64,000 nucleotides of DNA from Bacteroidales bacterium (GCA_017535325.1 JAFXUC010000124.1:60281-124280), one strand, 5' to 3'. Positions 1 through 8,593 are shown, counted from the stretch's first letter. Notes: a model not told the origin generated them from the letters alone. Translations and numbers: made by a program.

Positions 1-1
1 G

Positions 2-1993
2 CAAATTCAGAGCGATACGGTTTTGTCTGTTATACTTTCCTTAATTTTGATTCTGTTTTTGCTTATAATTCAGTTTAAAAGTCTGAAAAACATATTGTTA
101 ATAGTTTTGTCAGTGGCATGGGGCTGGCTGTTTGCGTTTGGAGTTTTGTCGCTGTTAACGGACGGAATTTCAATAATTGTTGTCGGGATTTCGTCGGTGA
201 TTTTGGGAATTGCGGTCAACTATCCGCTGCATTTTGTGGCACATCTTAATCACACGCCCGACATCAAAACCGCTCTAAAAGAGATAGTTATGCCGCTTGT
301 TGTGGGCAACGTTACGACTGTCGGAGCGTTTTTGGCGTTAGTGCCTGCGGGGGCGGCGGCGTTAAAAGATTTGGGACTTTTCAGCGCGTTGCTGCTTATC
401 GGGACTATTGTTTTTGTGCTTGTTTTTTTGCCGCATTTTGCGGGTGTCAGCCATGAAAAACACGGGAAAATGTTTCCCGATTTTTCGCCTGAAAAAAATC
501 GCGGCGTTGTAATTGCGGTTTTGGTTTTGACGGCGGGGCTGCTTTTTTTCAGTTTCGGCGTTAAATTCGACTCCGATTTGAGCCACATAAATTTTATGAC
601 CGAAACGCAAAAAAACGCTTTGAAACAACTTCAAACAATGTCTGTTACAACGTCTTCTAATGAGGTTTACGCGGTTTCTTCGGGAGAGGATTTTGATGCG
701 GCGGGGCGTTTTAACGGCGAAATTTTAAAGAATTATGACAGTTTGAAAGCGGTCGGAAAATTGTCCAAAATATCAAGTTGCCGCGACTTTTTACCGTCAA
801 CAAGCCTTCAAAAACACCGCTTGGAACTTTGGAAAAATTTTGCTCAAAAATATGCCGTAGAAATAGAAACCCGTTTAACAAAAGCCGCTGAAAACGAGGG
901 TTTTACGGCTGGCGTTTTTGATGATTTTTTTAAAATTTTAAAAGCGGAATATCAAGAAAAAAGTATAGAAAATTTTTCGCCGCTCATTAACAGCGTTTTT
1001 GCAAAAAATATTGTTGTTGACACCGTAAAAAATGAATGTAATATTGTTGATATTCTGAAAGTTAACGACGGTTTTGACGGCGAAAACTTAAAACGGTTTG
1101 CAAATGTTTTTGACATAAAATCGCTAAATTCTGCGGCGTCGGAAAGTCTTTCTGACAACTTTAATTATATCGGTTGGGCGTGCGGTGCGATTGTGTTTTT
1201 CTTTCTTTGGTTTTCGCTCGGAAGCGTTGAACTTGCGCTTTTGTCGTTTTTGCCGATGGCGGTGAGTTGGATTTGGATTTTGGGACTGATGTCGCTTTTT
1301 GACATTCAGTTCAACCTTGTGAACGTGATTTTGGCGACCTTTATTTTCGGTCAGGGCGACGATTATACGATTTTTATAACCGAGGGCTGTCAGTGGGAAT
1401 ACGCTTACAGGCGCAAAATGCTTTCGTCGTACAAAGAGAGCATTATAATGTCGGCGTTGATAATGTTTGCGGGGATTGGCACGCTTATTTTTGCAAAACA
1501 TCCGGCTCTGTTTTCGTTGGCGCAGATAACGGTTGCGGGTATGTTTTCTGTGGTTTTCTCGGCATATATTTTTCCTCCGCTGATTTTTAAGTTTTTGGTT
1601 TCAAAAGGTGGAAAATTAAGAAAACGTCCGTTGACATTGAAGAATATTATTGTAAAAGATAGTAGCGTAAAATCATGGATAAAAGATTGTTACAGATATA
1701 AAGGTTTGGAAATTTATTATAGTGTAAAAAAACGCTTAAAAACTTACGGAGATTTTTCTTTCAATAGTGATGTCGTGTTTTTCAAAAACAGCAAAGCGGG
1801 GGAAGTGTGCCTTTTAGCAGCGTTAAAAAATCCGCAAATAAGAGTTTTCGGATTTGAAGAAGACCCTGATAATTTGACAGTTGCAAAGATTGTTGCTGAA
1901 ACGGTTGACGCCAAAAACGTAGAATTTTTACCTATGGCAGAGTTTGAAAAAATTAGGGAAAAATATCCGGCGGCAGAGGTAAAAATCCTGTGA
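2..1993 (+). CDS. MMPL/RND-type lipid exporter with C-terminal methyltransferase-like domain (5' partial)
   Basis: The reading frame is open from base 2, so the gene begins outside the window; the first in-frame TTG near base 23 is internal. The visible 664 residues contain two blocks of hydrophobic helices (about residues 5-145 and 390-535) around a soluble periplasmic loop. This is the second half of an MMPL/RND exporter. The motif GQGDDYTIF in the second helix block is typical of the proton-relay helix. After residue 535 comes a soluble tail of about 125 residues that resembles part of a Rossmann methyltransferase (segment LAALKNPQIRVFGFEEDP), but no complete SAM-binding loop is visible. 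In aryl polyene and flexirubin clusters such exporters move the pigment lipid or its precursor across the inner membrane. The ketosynthase, methyltransferase and carrier genes follow on the same strand. The exporter call is strong; the tail's activity is unknown. Confidence 0.85.
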   Translation, partial: QIQSDTVLSVILSLILILFLLIIQFKSLKNILLIVLSVAWGWLFAFGVLSLLTDGISIIVVGISSVILGIAVNYPLHFVAHLNHTPDIKTALKEIVMPLVVGNVTTVGAFLALVPAGAAALKDLGLFSALLLIGTIVFVLVFLPHFAGVSHEKHGKMFPDFSPEKNRGVVIAVLVLTAGLLFFSFGVKFDSDLSHINFMTETQKNALKQLQTMSVTTSSNEVYAVSSGEDFDAAGRFNGEILKNYDSLKAVGKLSKISSCRDFLPSTSLQKHRLELWKNFAQKYAVEIETRLTKAAENEGFTAGVFDDFFKILKAEYQEKSIENFSPLINSVFAKNIVVDTVKNECNIVDILKVNDGFDGENLKRFANVFDIKSLNSAASESLSDNFNYIGWACGAIVFFFLWFSLGSVELALLSFLPMAVSWIWILGLMSLFDIQFNLVNVILATFIFGQGDDYTIFITEGCQWEYAYRRKMLSSYKESIIMSALIMFAGIGTLIFAKHPALFSLAQITVAGMFSVVFSAYIFPPLIFKFLVSKGGKLRKRPLTLKNIIVKDSSVKSWIKDCYRYKGLEIYYSVKKRLKTYGDFSFNSDVVFFKNSKAGEVCLLAALKNPQIRVFGFEEDPDNLTVAKIVAETVDAKNVEFLPMAEFEKIREKYPAAEVKIL

Positions 1994-2042
1994 GAAAAGA
2001 AAGTTTTTTTATTTTATTTTCTTAAATTCGGAAAAATATATC

Positions 2043-2050
2043 TAAATTTG
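2043..2050 (+). promoter_or_regulatory. Bacteroidota -7 promoter element (TAAATTTG)
   Basis: TAAATTTG matches the Bacteroidota consensus TAnnTTTG and lies 18 bases before the ketosynthase ATG. No clear TTTG is seen at the usual -33 distance, so it may be a weak internal promoter within the pigment cluster. Confidence 0.4.
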
Positions 2051-2067
2051 CAGAAAAAATATAAGTG

Positions 2068-3291
2068 ATGAATAACCGTGTTGTAATAACGGGTATGGGT
2101 ATTTGGTCGTGTTTAGGCACTGATATTCTTTCTGTTAAAGAAGCACTTTATAATGGTAAATCAGGTATAGGACTCTGTCCCGAAAGACTTGAATACGGTT
2201 ACCGTTCAGGTCTTTCGGGCATTGTCCCTTTGCCCGTTATAACAAAAGATATGCTTAGCCGTCATATCCGTGTCGGAATGCCTGAGCATACACAATTTGC
2301 GTATATGGCTGCACGTCAAGCGTTTAATCAGGCGGGAATGGATTCTGATTATCTCGAAAAAAACGAAGTCGGCTGTATTTTCGGCAGCGATTCCTCTGCA
2401 AAAGCCGTTATCGAAACTTACAAAACCATGGAAAACGAGCATGATACTGCAATGCTTGGTTACGGTATGGTTTTTCAGTCGATGAACTCCACCGTTACGA
2501 TGAACCTCAGCACGATTTTTCATTTGAAAGGCGTTAACTTTACCGTCAGTGCGGCGTGTGCAAGCGGCAGTCATTCAATAGGTTTTGGCTATATGATGAT
2601 TAAACAGGGGTTGCAGGACATCGTGCTTTGCGGCGGCGCACAAGAAACCAATTATTATTCGATGTCTTCGTTTGACGCTTTGGGCGTGTTTTCCGTTAGA
2701 CACGATGAACCGCAAAAGGCAAGCCGTCCTTTTGACAAAGACCGCGACGGACTTGTACCTTCGGGTGGAGCCGCCTCTGTTGTGCTTGAAAGTTACGAAC
2801 ACGCCAAAAAACGCGGTGCAAAAATTCTTGCCGAGGTTTCGGGTTACGGCTTTTCGGGCAACGGTGCAGACATTTCAAAACCGAGCGATGAGGGCTCTGT
2901 CATGGCAATGTCAAGAGCGTTGAAAGATGCTGATTTACAGCCAGATAATATTGATTACATAAATGCTCACGCTACTTCAACGCCGCAGGGCGATATGTAC
3001 GAGGCAATCGCGATTGACAGACTTTTTTCTAAAAGTCATGCCATAGTCAGTTCTACAAAATCAATGACGGGACATGAATGTTGGATGGCAGGAGTCAGCG
3101 AGACGGTTTACTCGGTTATTATGATGCAGAATAATTTTGTTGCGCCGAATATCAATTTGGAAAACCGCGACGAATATTCCGAAAAAATTAATCTCACTTC
3201 CAAAACCGTTGATACTGAGGTGAATGTGGTTTTGAGTAATTCTTTTGGTTTCGGCGGTACAAATTCGGCGTTAGTTTTTAAAAAGATATAA
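2068..3291 (+). CDS. beta-ketoacyl-ACP synthase (FabF/KAS II-like, aryl polyene type)
   Basis: This is a 407-residue condensing enzyme that extends an acyl-ACP chain by decarboxylative Claisen condensation with malonyl-ACP. The full C-H-H triad is visible: Cys164 in SAACASGSH, His301 in AHATSTPQGD and His336 in KSMTGHECWMAG. The last motif differs from the fatty-acid FabF form (GHTLGAAG), as expected for a specialised enzyme of pigment clusters. The start is ATG at 2068, not the GTG one codon earlier. The next gene starts 2 bp after the stop, so the genes are surely cotranscribed. Only one ketosynthase is in view; partner condensing enzymes would be expected upstream of the window. Confidence 0.9.
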   Translation: MNNRVVITGMGIWSCLGTDILSVKEALYNGKSGIGLCPERLEYGYRSGLSGIVPLPVITKDMLSRHIRVGMPEHTQFAYMAARQAFNQAGMDSDYLEKNEVGCIFGSDSSAKAVIETYKTMENEHDTAMLGYGMVFQSMNSTVTMNLSTIFHLKGVNFTVSAACASGSHSIGFGYMMIKQGLQDIVLCGGAQETNYYSMSSFDALGVFSVRHDEPQKASRPFDKDRDGLVPSGGAASVVLESYEHAKKRGAKILAEVSGYGFSGNGADISKPSDEGSVMAMSRALKDADLQPDNIDYINAHATSTPQGDMYEAIAIDRLFSKSHAIVSSTKSMTGHECWMAGVSETVYSVIMMQNNFVAPNINLENRDEYSEKINLTSKTVDTEVNVVLSNSFGFGGTNSALVFKKI

Positions 3292-3293
3292 AA

Positions 3294-4394
3294 ATGTATT
3301 TATCACCGGCATTGGAAAAATATACGAAAGAGCAACTTTCGGCACGTGAGGCGCAACGTCTTGCGGAATTTATTGCTTGGGGACCGGCGGTTTTTCAAGC
3401 CTCAAGATTGATGTTAAAATTCGGTATTTTGGATTTAATCCGCGATTCTCTTAACGGTTTGACACGGGAAGAAATTTGTCAGCAGACAAAACTTTCCGAT
3501 TACGCTGTTAAATGCCTTCTTGAAGCCTCGCTCTGTATCGGAACAATTCTTGTAGACCCTGAAACAGAGAGGTTTACAATTTCAAAAGCGGGTTGGTTTT
3601 TAATCAACGACAAGGCAACGAGAGTGAATGTGGATTTCAATCACGATGTCAATTACAAAGGCTGGTTCAATCTTGAAGACTCGTTGCTTAGCGGCAAACC
3701 CGAAGGATTGAAAACTTTCGGCTCATGGCCGACAATTTATCAAGGGCTTTCAGAGTTGCCTGAAAACGTACAGAAAAGTTGGTTCGGTTTTGATCATTTT
3801 TACAGCGATTCGTCGTTTCCTCAGGCGTTAGAAATCGTCTTTAAAAAGCACAACGTAAAATCGCTTTACGACATTGGCGGCAATACGGGAAAATGGGCGT
3901 TGCAGTGCGTTAATTTTGATAAGGATGTTGAGGTTACGGTTTTGGATTTGCCTCAGCAGATAAAAATGTTGGAAGATAATCTTAAAGGCAAAGATAACGC
4001 TCAGAGAATCTTTGGGTTTGGCGTTAATATTTTGGAAGAAAATGCCGCTCTGCCAAAACGTGAAGGCGGACTTGATGCAATTTGGATGAGCCAGTTTTTG
4101 GATTGCTTTTCCATGGAGCAGATAGTTGCCATTCTGTCAAAAGTGAAAAATGTAATGACTTCTAAAACAAGGGTTTACATTATGGAAACGCTTTGGGACA
4201 GACAGAAATTTGAGCCGGCGGCGTTTTGTCTTACGATGACGAGCCTTTATTTTACGGCTTTGGCAAACGGAAATTCAAAAATGTACAATACGGCAGACAT
4301 GACGGAGTGCATTGAAAAGGCCGGTTTGAAGGTTGAAGAGATTTTTGACCATTTGGGTCAGGGACATTCGATTTTGGTATGCAAATTAAACTAA
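3294..4394 (+). CDS. SAM-dependent methyltransferase, winged-helix O-methyltransferase type
   Basis: This 366-residue protein has an N-terminal helical/winged-helix dimerisation domain (about residues 15-110) followed by a class I SAM-binding domain. The glycine-rich SAM loop is LYDIGGNTGKWA at about residues 190-202, followed by the acidic end of strand 2 in VTVLDLP. The architecture is that of plant-type and polyketide O-methyltransferases. In aryl polyene clusters a methyltransferase modifies the aryl head group, so that is the likely role here. The gene sits 2 bp after the ketosynthase stop and 10 bp before a carrier protein gene. The exact substrate cannot be told from the sequence. Confidence 0.8.
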   Translation: MYLSPALEKYTKEQLSAREAQRLAEFIAWGPAVFQASRLMLKFGILDLIRDSLNGLTREEICQQTKLSDYAVKCLLEASLCIGTILVDPETERFTISKAGWFLINDKATRVNVDFNHDVNYKGWFNLEDSLLSGKPEGLKTFGSWPTIYQGLSELPENVQKSWFGFDHFYSDSSFPQALEIVFKKHNVKSLYDIGGNTGKWALQCVNFDKDVEVTVLDLPQQIKMLEDNLKGKDNAQRIFGFGVNILEENAALPKREGGLDAIWMSQFLDCFSMEQIVAILSKVKNVMTSKTRVYIMETLWDRQKFEPAAFCLTMTSLYFTALANGNSKMYNTADMTECIEKAGLKVEEIFDHLGQGHSILVCKLN

Positions 4395-4404
4395 ACTATA
4401 CAAA

Positions 4405-4650
4405 ATGACAAGAACAGAAATAGAAGAAACGGTGAAAAAATTTCTTGTTGAAGAACTTGAAATTGATGAGGATAAAATCGCACCGGAAGCCAAACTCAAA
4501 GACGATATGGGCATTGACAGTCTGGATTTCGTTGATATTGTGGTAATTGTGGATAAAAAGTTCGGTTTTAAAATCAGACCCGAAGAATTGGCGGGCATTG
4601 TAACGCTTAATGATTTTTGTAGTTTTATCGAAAAAAAAGTAACAAAATAA
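4405..4650 (+). CDS. acyl carrier protein 1
   Basis: This 81-residue acidic helical protein has the phosphopantetheine attachment motif DDMGIDSLDFVD, with Ser39 as the attachment site. It would carry the growing acyl chain as a thioester for the neighbouring ketosynthase. It is the first of three consecutive carrier proteins and is separated from the second by 2 bp. Length and motif are normal for a type II ACP. Confidence 0.92.
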   Translation: MTRTEIEETVKKFLVEELEIDEDKIAPEAKLKDDMGIDSLDFVDIVVIVDKKFGFKIRPEELAGIVTLNDFCSFIEKKVTK

Positions 4651-4652
4651 AA

Positions 4653-4910
4653 ATGGAAAATCTTATTTCGGAATTAAAGGGCAGAATTATTGAAGTGCTT
4701 AATTTAGAGGAAATTAAGCCCGAAGATATTGACGTTAACGCGCCTCTTTTCGGCGACGGTTTGGGTTTGGATTCCATTGACGCTCTTGAACTTATAGTTA
4801 TGATGGAGAAATATTACGGTATAAAACTCTCCGACGCGTCAGAGGGGAAGGCTATTTTCCAAAGCGTTTCCACGATGGCGGATTACATCTCAAAAAACCG
4901 TAAAAAATAG
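4653..4910 (+). CDS. acyl carrier protein 2
   Basis: This 85-residue carrier protein has the motif GDGLGLDSIDALELI; Ser41 is the predicted phosphopantetheine site. It is related to ACP1 but clearly diverged from it, so the two probably serve different steps, such as starter loading and extension. It belongs to the same tightly packed operon. Confidence 0.92.
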   Translation: MENLISELKGRIIEVLNLEEIKPEDIDVNAPLFGDGLGLDSIDALELIVMMEKYYGIKLSDASEGKAIFQSVSTMADYISKNRKK

Positions 4911-4924
4911 TTAAGAGCCTAAAA

Positions 4925-5149
4925 ATGAAGGAAAAAATTTTGAACCTTTTGGAAGATGCACTTCCTATGGTGGATTTTTCGTCTGAATTTTTGTTCAGCG
5001 CGATGGATTCGCTTTCTGTAACAACGGTTTTGGCGGTTTTGTCAGACGAGTTTAAAATCACTCTTGATTCGGAAGACGCAACGCCGAAAAATTTTATGAA
5101 TTTGGATAGCATTGTTGCCCTCGTAGAAAATAAACTGAAAGAGAAATGA
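4925..5149 (+). CDS. small acyl-carrier-like protein 3
   Basis: This 74-residue protein is shorter than the two ACPs before it. It keeps a carrier-type motif, FSAMDSLSVTTVL, with Ser29 in the DSL position, although the glycine that normally precedes the motif is missing. Its stop overlaps the start of the following ligase gene (ATGA), which suggests that the ligase loads this carrier. It may be a dedicated aryl or starter-unit carrier; this is inference from position. Confidence 0.75.
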   Translation: MKEKILNLLEDALPMVDFSSEFLFSAMDSLSVTTVLAVLSDEFKITLDSEDATPKNFMNLDSIVALVENKLKEK

Positions 5150-6444
5150 TTTTCGAGGATTTTTTGAAACGCGATGCCGAACTTTATCCGCAAAAAACAG
5201 CCGTTGTTTGCGGTTCTAATGTTGTGTCGTACAGCGAATTGTGGCAAAAAGTCTTGGAAAAAGCAGCCGAACTTCCAAAAAATGAAATTGTTGTTTTCAG
5301 GGCTTCGCAGTCGTTGGATTTTCTTTTAACGTATTTTGCTTTGCATGTTAACGGTTCGGTTGCCGTGCCGATGGAAAAGGACGTTCCTGAGGAGAGTTTT
5401 CAAGAGGTTAAAGACTTGGTAACAAAAAGTAAAACGCCTCTTGGCTCTGCCGATATTTTGTTTACAACCGGTACAACGGGCAAGAAAAAAGGCGTTATAA
5501 TCAGCCATGAAACAATCATCGCTGACGGTGAAAATCTTGTTGAAGGTCAAGGTTTTACGCATAATTTGGCGTTTGTTATAACAGGACCTTTCAACCATAT
5601 CGGCAGCCTTTCAAAAATTTATCCCGTAATCATTAAGGGTGCAACGTTGATAATTACCGAGGGTATGAAAAATGTCAACGATTTTTTCAGTGCGTTGGAC
5701 TTAGGTTTTGAAAAATTCGCGACGTTTCTTGTACCGAGTGCGATTAGGATTTTGTTGCAGTTTAGCGGCGAAAGGTTGAAAAATTACGCTTCTAAAATTG
5801 ATTTTATTGAGACCGGCGCGGCGGCTATTTCTTTGTCTGACATGAAAAAACTTTGTGAGGTTTTGCCGCAAAGCCGCCTTTATAACACTTACGCTTCTAC
5901 GGAAACAGGCATTATTTCAACGTATAATTTTAACGACGGACGCTGTTTTGAGGGCTGTTTGGGACGGCCTATGAGCCGCTCAAAAATCGTTATCACCGAT
6001 GAAGGTTTGATTTCTTGTCAGGGCAAAACCTTGATGAGCGGTTATTTCTCTGATCCTGAGTTAACAGCCAAAGTTCTGAAAAACAACACTGTATATACTT
6101 CGGATTTCGGACGTCTGGATTTAGAAGGTATGTTGAGGCTTTCAGGCAGGATTGACGATGTGATTAACACGGGCGGTTTTAAGGTTGCGCCTACGGAGGT
6201 TGAAAGCGTTGCACTTTCTATGCCTCAGATTTCAGACTGCATTTGTGTTGCCGCACCGCACCCTGTACTCGGTACGGCGTTGAAACTGATTTATGTGGCG
6301 GACGTTGCCGTTACAAAAAAGGAAATTGCGCTTTACATAAAATCACGTTTGGAGAGTTTCAAAGTGCCGTTTTATTACGAGCAGGCGGAAAAAATCCAGC
6401 GGACTTTCAACGGTAAAATTGACAGAAAATTTTACAGAAAATAA
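5146..6444 (+). CDS. compact AMP-dependent acyl/aryl-ACP ligase (ANL family)
   Basis: At 432 residues this is at the short end of the acyl-adenylating enzyme family. Adenylation motifs are in order: the phosphate loop LFTTGTTGKKKGV (about residues 104-116), YNTYASTETG near residue 248, TSDFGRLD near residue 323, and the hinge GRIDDVINTGGFKV. The catalytic lysine is in FNGKIDRK near the C terminus. It would activate a carboxylic acid, probably an aryl starter such as a cinnamic or benzoic acid, and pass it to a carrier protein. Its ATG overlaps the stop of the small carrier gene, so translation is likely coupled. It is the last gene of the cluster before a strong terminator. Confidence 0.85.
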   Translation: MIFEDFLKRDAELYPQKTAVVCGSNVVSYSELWQKVLEKAAELPKNEIVVFRASQSLDFLLTYFALHVNGSVAVPMEKDVPEESFQEVKDLVTKSKTPLGSADILFTTGTTGKKKGVIISHETIIADGENLVEGQGFTHNLAFVITGPFNHIGSLSKIYPVIIKGATLIITEGMKNVNDFFSALDLGFEKFATFLVPSAIRILLQFSGERLKNYASKIDFIETGAAAISLSDMKKLCEVLPQSRLYNTYASTETGIISTYNFNDGRCFEGCLGRPMSRSKIVITDEGLISCQGKTLMSGYFSDPELTAKVLKNNTVYTSDFGRLDLEGMLRLSGRIDDVINTGGFKVAPTEVESVALSMPQISDCICVAAPHPVLGTALKLIYVADVAVTKKEIALYIKSRLESFKVPFYYEQAEKIQRTFNGKIDRKFYRK

Positions 6445-6447
6445 AAA

Positions 6448-6479
6448 ACGGGCGGTAAAAATTACCGTCCGTTTTTTTT
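6448..6479. terminator. rho-independent terminator, probably bidirectional
   Basis: An 11-bp stem, ACGGGCGGTAA with TTACCGTCCGT, closes an AAA loop and is followed by a run of T. A run of A precedes it, so it can serve both the pigment cluster on the plus strand and the actin-like gene that ends at 6488 on the minus strand. Confidence 0.9.
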
Positions 6480-6487
6480 AAAGTTTT

Positions 6488-7540
6488 TTATTTGAATTTA
6501 AAATTAGGTGCCTGATTTTCCTGAGTATCGTCGTATTGTGTGATAACGGTGCTTGAATTGCCTATGTCAATTCCGACTGCCGAACTTTCGTCGCCGCCGT
6601 TCATTTGAGCAGAATGTATGCAATATCCAACCGAGGTAAGAGTCAGCGGATTGTCAACTACTTCTACGTGGATAACGTCTTCAAACTCCTTGAAGAAATT
6701 TTCAACTAATTCCATATACAGCGCACCGCCGCCGGTGATAAACATTTTGTCTGCTTTTGCAAAGTCGGCGTCTGTGAAAATACGGCGGAGTTCAGGAGAA
6801 ATCACGTCTCTGTAATACATGTTAAGAACGTTTCTGCGGATGTCAAGAATGTCTATTTTCTGACGGTTCAAAACAATGAAATCGTTCATAAACGCCTGCT
6901 CCATCTGTTTCTCGTTTCTAAGTCCAAGGCTGTACTGACGGCTGAGTTCGTTCATAAATAATTTTACCGCATACTGCAAACCGTTGATACTTACTGCTGT
7001 ACGCTGCACGATACCGTTTTCTGTACTCAGAGCCGCCTCGCATGTGCCGTAACCGAGACTTATAACAAAGAAATTGCCGGTGGCTTTCTTGTCGCCTTGT
7101 CTCAGGGCAATGATATTGCCTAACATTTCTGGCAGAATGTCAACGTTTGTTACTTCGACTCTCATCTCTGTACGTCCTTTTGACGAAAACGGCGACATGT
7201 CATAATTTATTTTGTGAGTTTTCTGCAAGAGGTCAAGCGTAACAGATTTGTTAACTTGATACGTGCTGAACGGGAAACCTGTTGTTACCGTCAACGGGCG
7301 GTTGTTTTTGTGAGAGGCTGCGAGCAAGGCTGCCTGAAACAAAATCTGATAATCAATCTCCGTTGGCGCGGCGTTTACGGTGCGGTGCGGCGAAAGCCCT
7401 TCTGAAAGAGCCAGTTTGCCTACTACATACGGTACATCGTCAATATAGAGCCGCAAACCGTTAATTAAATCCTGTGATACCATAGAAAGGTTTGAATTGT
7501 TGTGTTCAAACACGCTCGGTATGCTTATACTGCTTCTCAT
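6488..7540 (-). CDS. actin-like (ParM-type) ATPase with rearranged phosphate-1 motif
   Basis: This 350-residue protein has ParM/archaeal-actin-like segments: YIDDVPYVVGKLAL (residues 32-45), TTGFPFSTYQ (87-95), phosphate-2-like FFVISLGYGTCEAAL (157-171), the adenosine motif KMFITGGGALY (265-275) and NPLTLTSVGYC (297-307). In actin-fold ATPases the first strand carries the phosphate-1 motif (DxGxxxT/K). Here the N terminus starts directly at the segment that normally follows it (SSISIPSVFE), and the motif AVGIDIGNSSTVIT is at residues 321-334, after the last helix and a short linker. The codon three places upstream of the ATG is a stop, so no N-terminal copy is hidden. This is what a circular permutation would look like. 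Filament formation or a segregation role cannot be read from the sequence, and no partner gene is adjacent. Confidence 0.8.
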   Translation of the reverse strand: MRSSISIPSVFEHNNSNLSMVSQDLINGLRLYIDDVPYVVGKLALSEGLSPHRTVNAAPTEIDYQILFQAALLAASHKNNRPLTVTTGFPFSTYQVNKSVTLDLLQKTHKINYDMSPFSSKGRTEMRVEVTNVDILPEMLGNIIALRQGDKKATGNFFVISLGYGTCEAALSTENGIVQRTAVSINGLQYAVKLFMNELSRQYSLGLRNEKQMEQAFMNDFIVLNRQKIDILDIRRNVLNMYYRDVISPELRRIFTDADFAKADKMFITGGGALYMELVENFFKEFEDVIHVEVVDNPLTLTSVGYCIHSAQMNGGDESSAVGIDIGNSSTVITQYDDTQENQAPNFKFK

Positions 7541-7604
7541 AGTGTATTATAAATTACTTTTTATATTGTATTACAAGGGTTTTTATAAAAAAACTGCCCA
7601 AATA

Positions 7605-8492
7605 TTATGCCAAAACACCACATATTTCAGCCGCTTTGACGGCTGAGGTTTCTATTGCATCTTTTTTTTGCAGAAATCCGCTCCAAATGTAAGGAATATT
7701 TTCCAAACCGCAAAATAGTCCTGAAAAAAAACCTGCAATATTTCCTGTCAAGTCAGGATAAAAACCTTTGTTGATACAAAAGAGTACATTTGTCTTGAAA
7801 TCAAAACTATTTGAAAAACAGTCTGTTAATATTTTATGAAGTCTTGTTGTGAAACTGTCGGAATAAATTTTTAATCCGATTTTTTTTAACATTTTTTTAG
7901 TTTTTCTCCAAGATTTATTAATTGCGTTTTTTGGTTTTTCACCCAATGAGATATAGTACGAGGTATAAAAGATAAATGCCGCAGGTGCGGTTGTTTCGTC
8001 GCATAAAATATCGGGAATTTCTTTCAATGCCGTTGTTTCGTCTTTTTTGCAGAAAGAATACAACATTCCCGAAATACAAGCGCACGGAATGATAATTCTT
8101 AATCTTTGTTCTTCGTCTTTGATTTTTATGTTGTACCACGTATTACAGATACTGAAAAAATGCTTTACGCCGTTTTTTATACCTTGATTGTCATAGAGGA
8201 ATTTTATGAAATCCGACATAGATGCGTAATATAAAAAATTGACACCGCCCGGCTCAAAAATGTCGCCGTAACCGAGAAAATCTGATACGGGATTTACTGA
8301 AAGTTCTTCTTCCGTCTTGTTTTTTACCGGCAAACCCATACTTTCACCAATCCCTCCGCCTATAAAAGCACCTTTTATTTTGGAAACCGTTACTGCGCTT
8401 TTTATTGGCTTTTTGTTAAAGAAGTTTAATAAATTTTCTATAAAACTCAGCATTTTGTCAATTTTATTACTTATATGCAAAAAATGTACCAT
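7605..8492 (-). CDS. ADP-ribosylglycohydrolase-fold protein, degenerate
   Basis: The core resembles the ADP-ribosylglycohydrolase/DraG family: an N-terminal motif KIKGAFIGGGIGESMGLPV and a C-terminal block PDLTGNIAGFFSGLFCGLE followed by IPYIW. Active enzymes use metal-binding acidic residues in a GDA motif, an SDDT motif and a DTDT motif. Here GDA is GES, the SDDT region reads PGGVNFLYY, and DTDT is reduced to PDLT, so most metal ligands are missing and catalysis is doubtful. The frame continues upstream to an ATG at 8627, but that would overlap the divergent gene and its promoter. The ATG at 8492 (or 8453) is the more likely start. The region is more AT-rich than its neighbours, which suggests transfer or relaxed selection. 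Confidence 0.6.
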   Translation of the reverse strand: MVHFLHISNKIDKMLSFIENLLNFFNKKPIKSAVTVSKIKGAFIGGGIGESMGLPVKNKTEEELSVNPVSDFLGYGDIFEPGGVNFLYYASMSDFIKFLYDNQGIKNGVKHFFSICNTWYNIKIKDEEQRLRIIIPCACISGMLYSFCKKDETTALKEIPDILCDETTAPAAFIFYTSYYISLGEKPKNAINKSWRKTKKMLKKIGLKIYSDSFTTRLHKILTDCFSNSFDFKTNVLFCINKGFYPDLTGNIAGFFSGLFCGLENIPYIWSGFLQKKDAIETSAVKAAEICGVLA

Positions 8493-8557
8493 TTTCACTC
8501 GTTTATTTTTTTTTAAAAAAAAGTTGCAAAAAATGTTATCGAATAGAATGTTTTTAT

Positions 8558-8565
8558 TATCTTTG
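8558..8565 (+). promoter_or_regulatory. Bacteroidota -7 promoter element (TATCTTTG)
   Basis: TATCTTTG is a full match to TAnnTTTG and sits 28 bases before the ATG of the 924-residue protein, in the divergent intergenic region. No good TTTG is seen at -33. Confidence 0.6.
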
Positions 8566-8593
8566 TCCCAAATTAAATTTTTACCGAAGAAGA

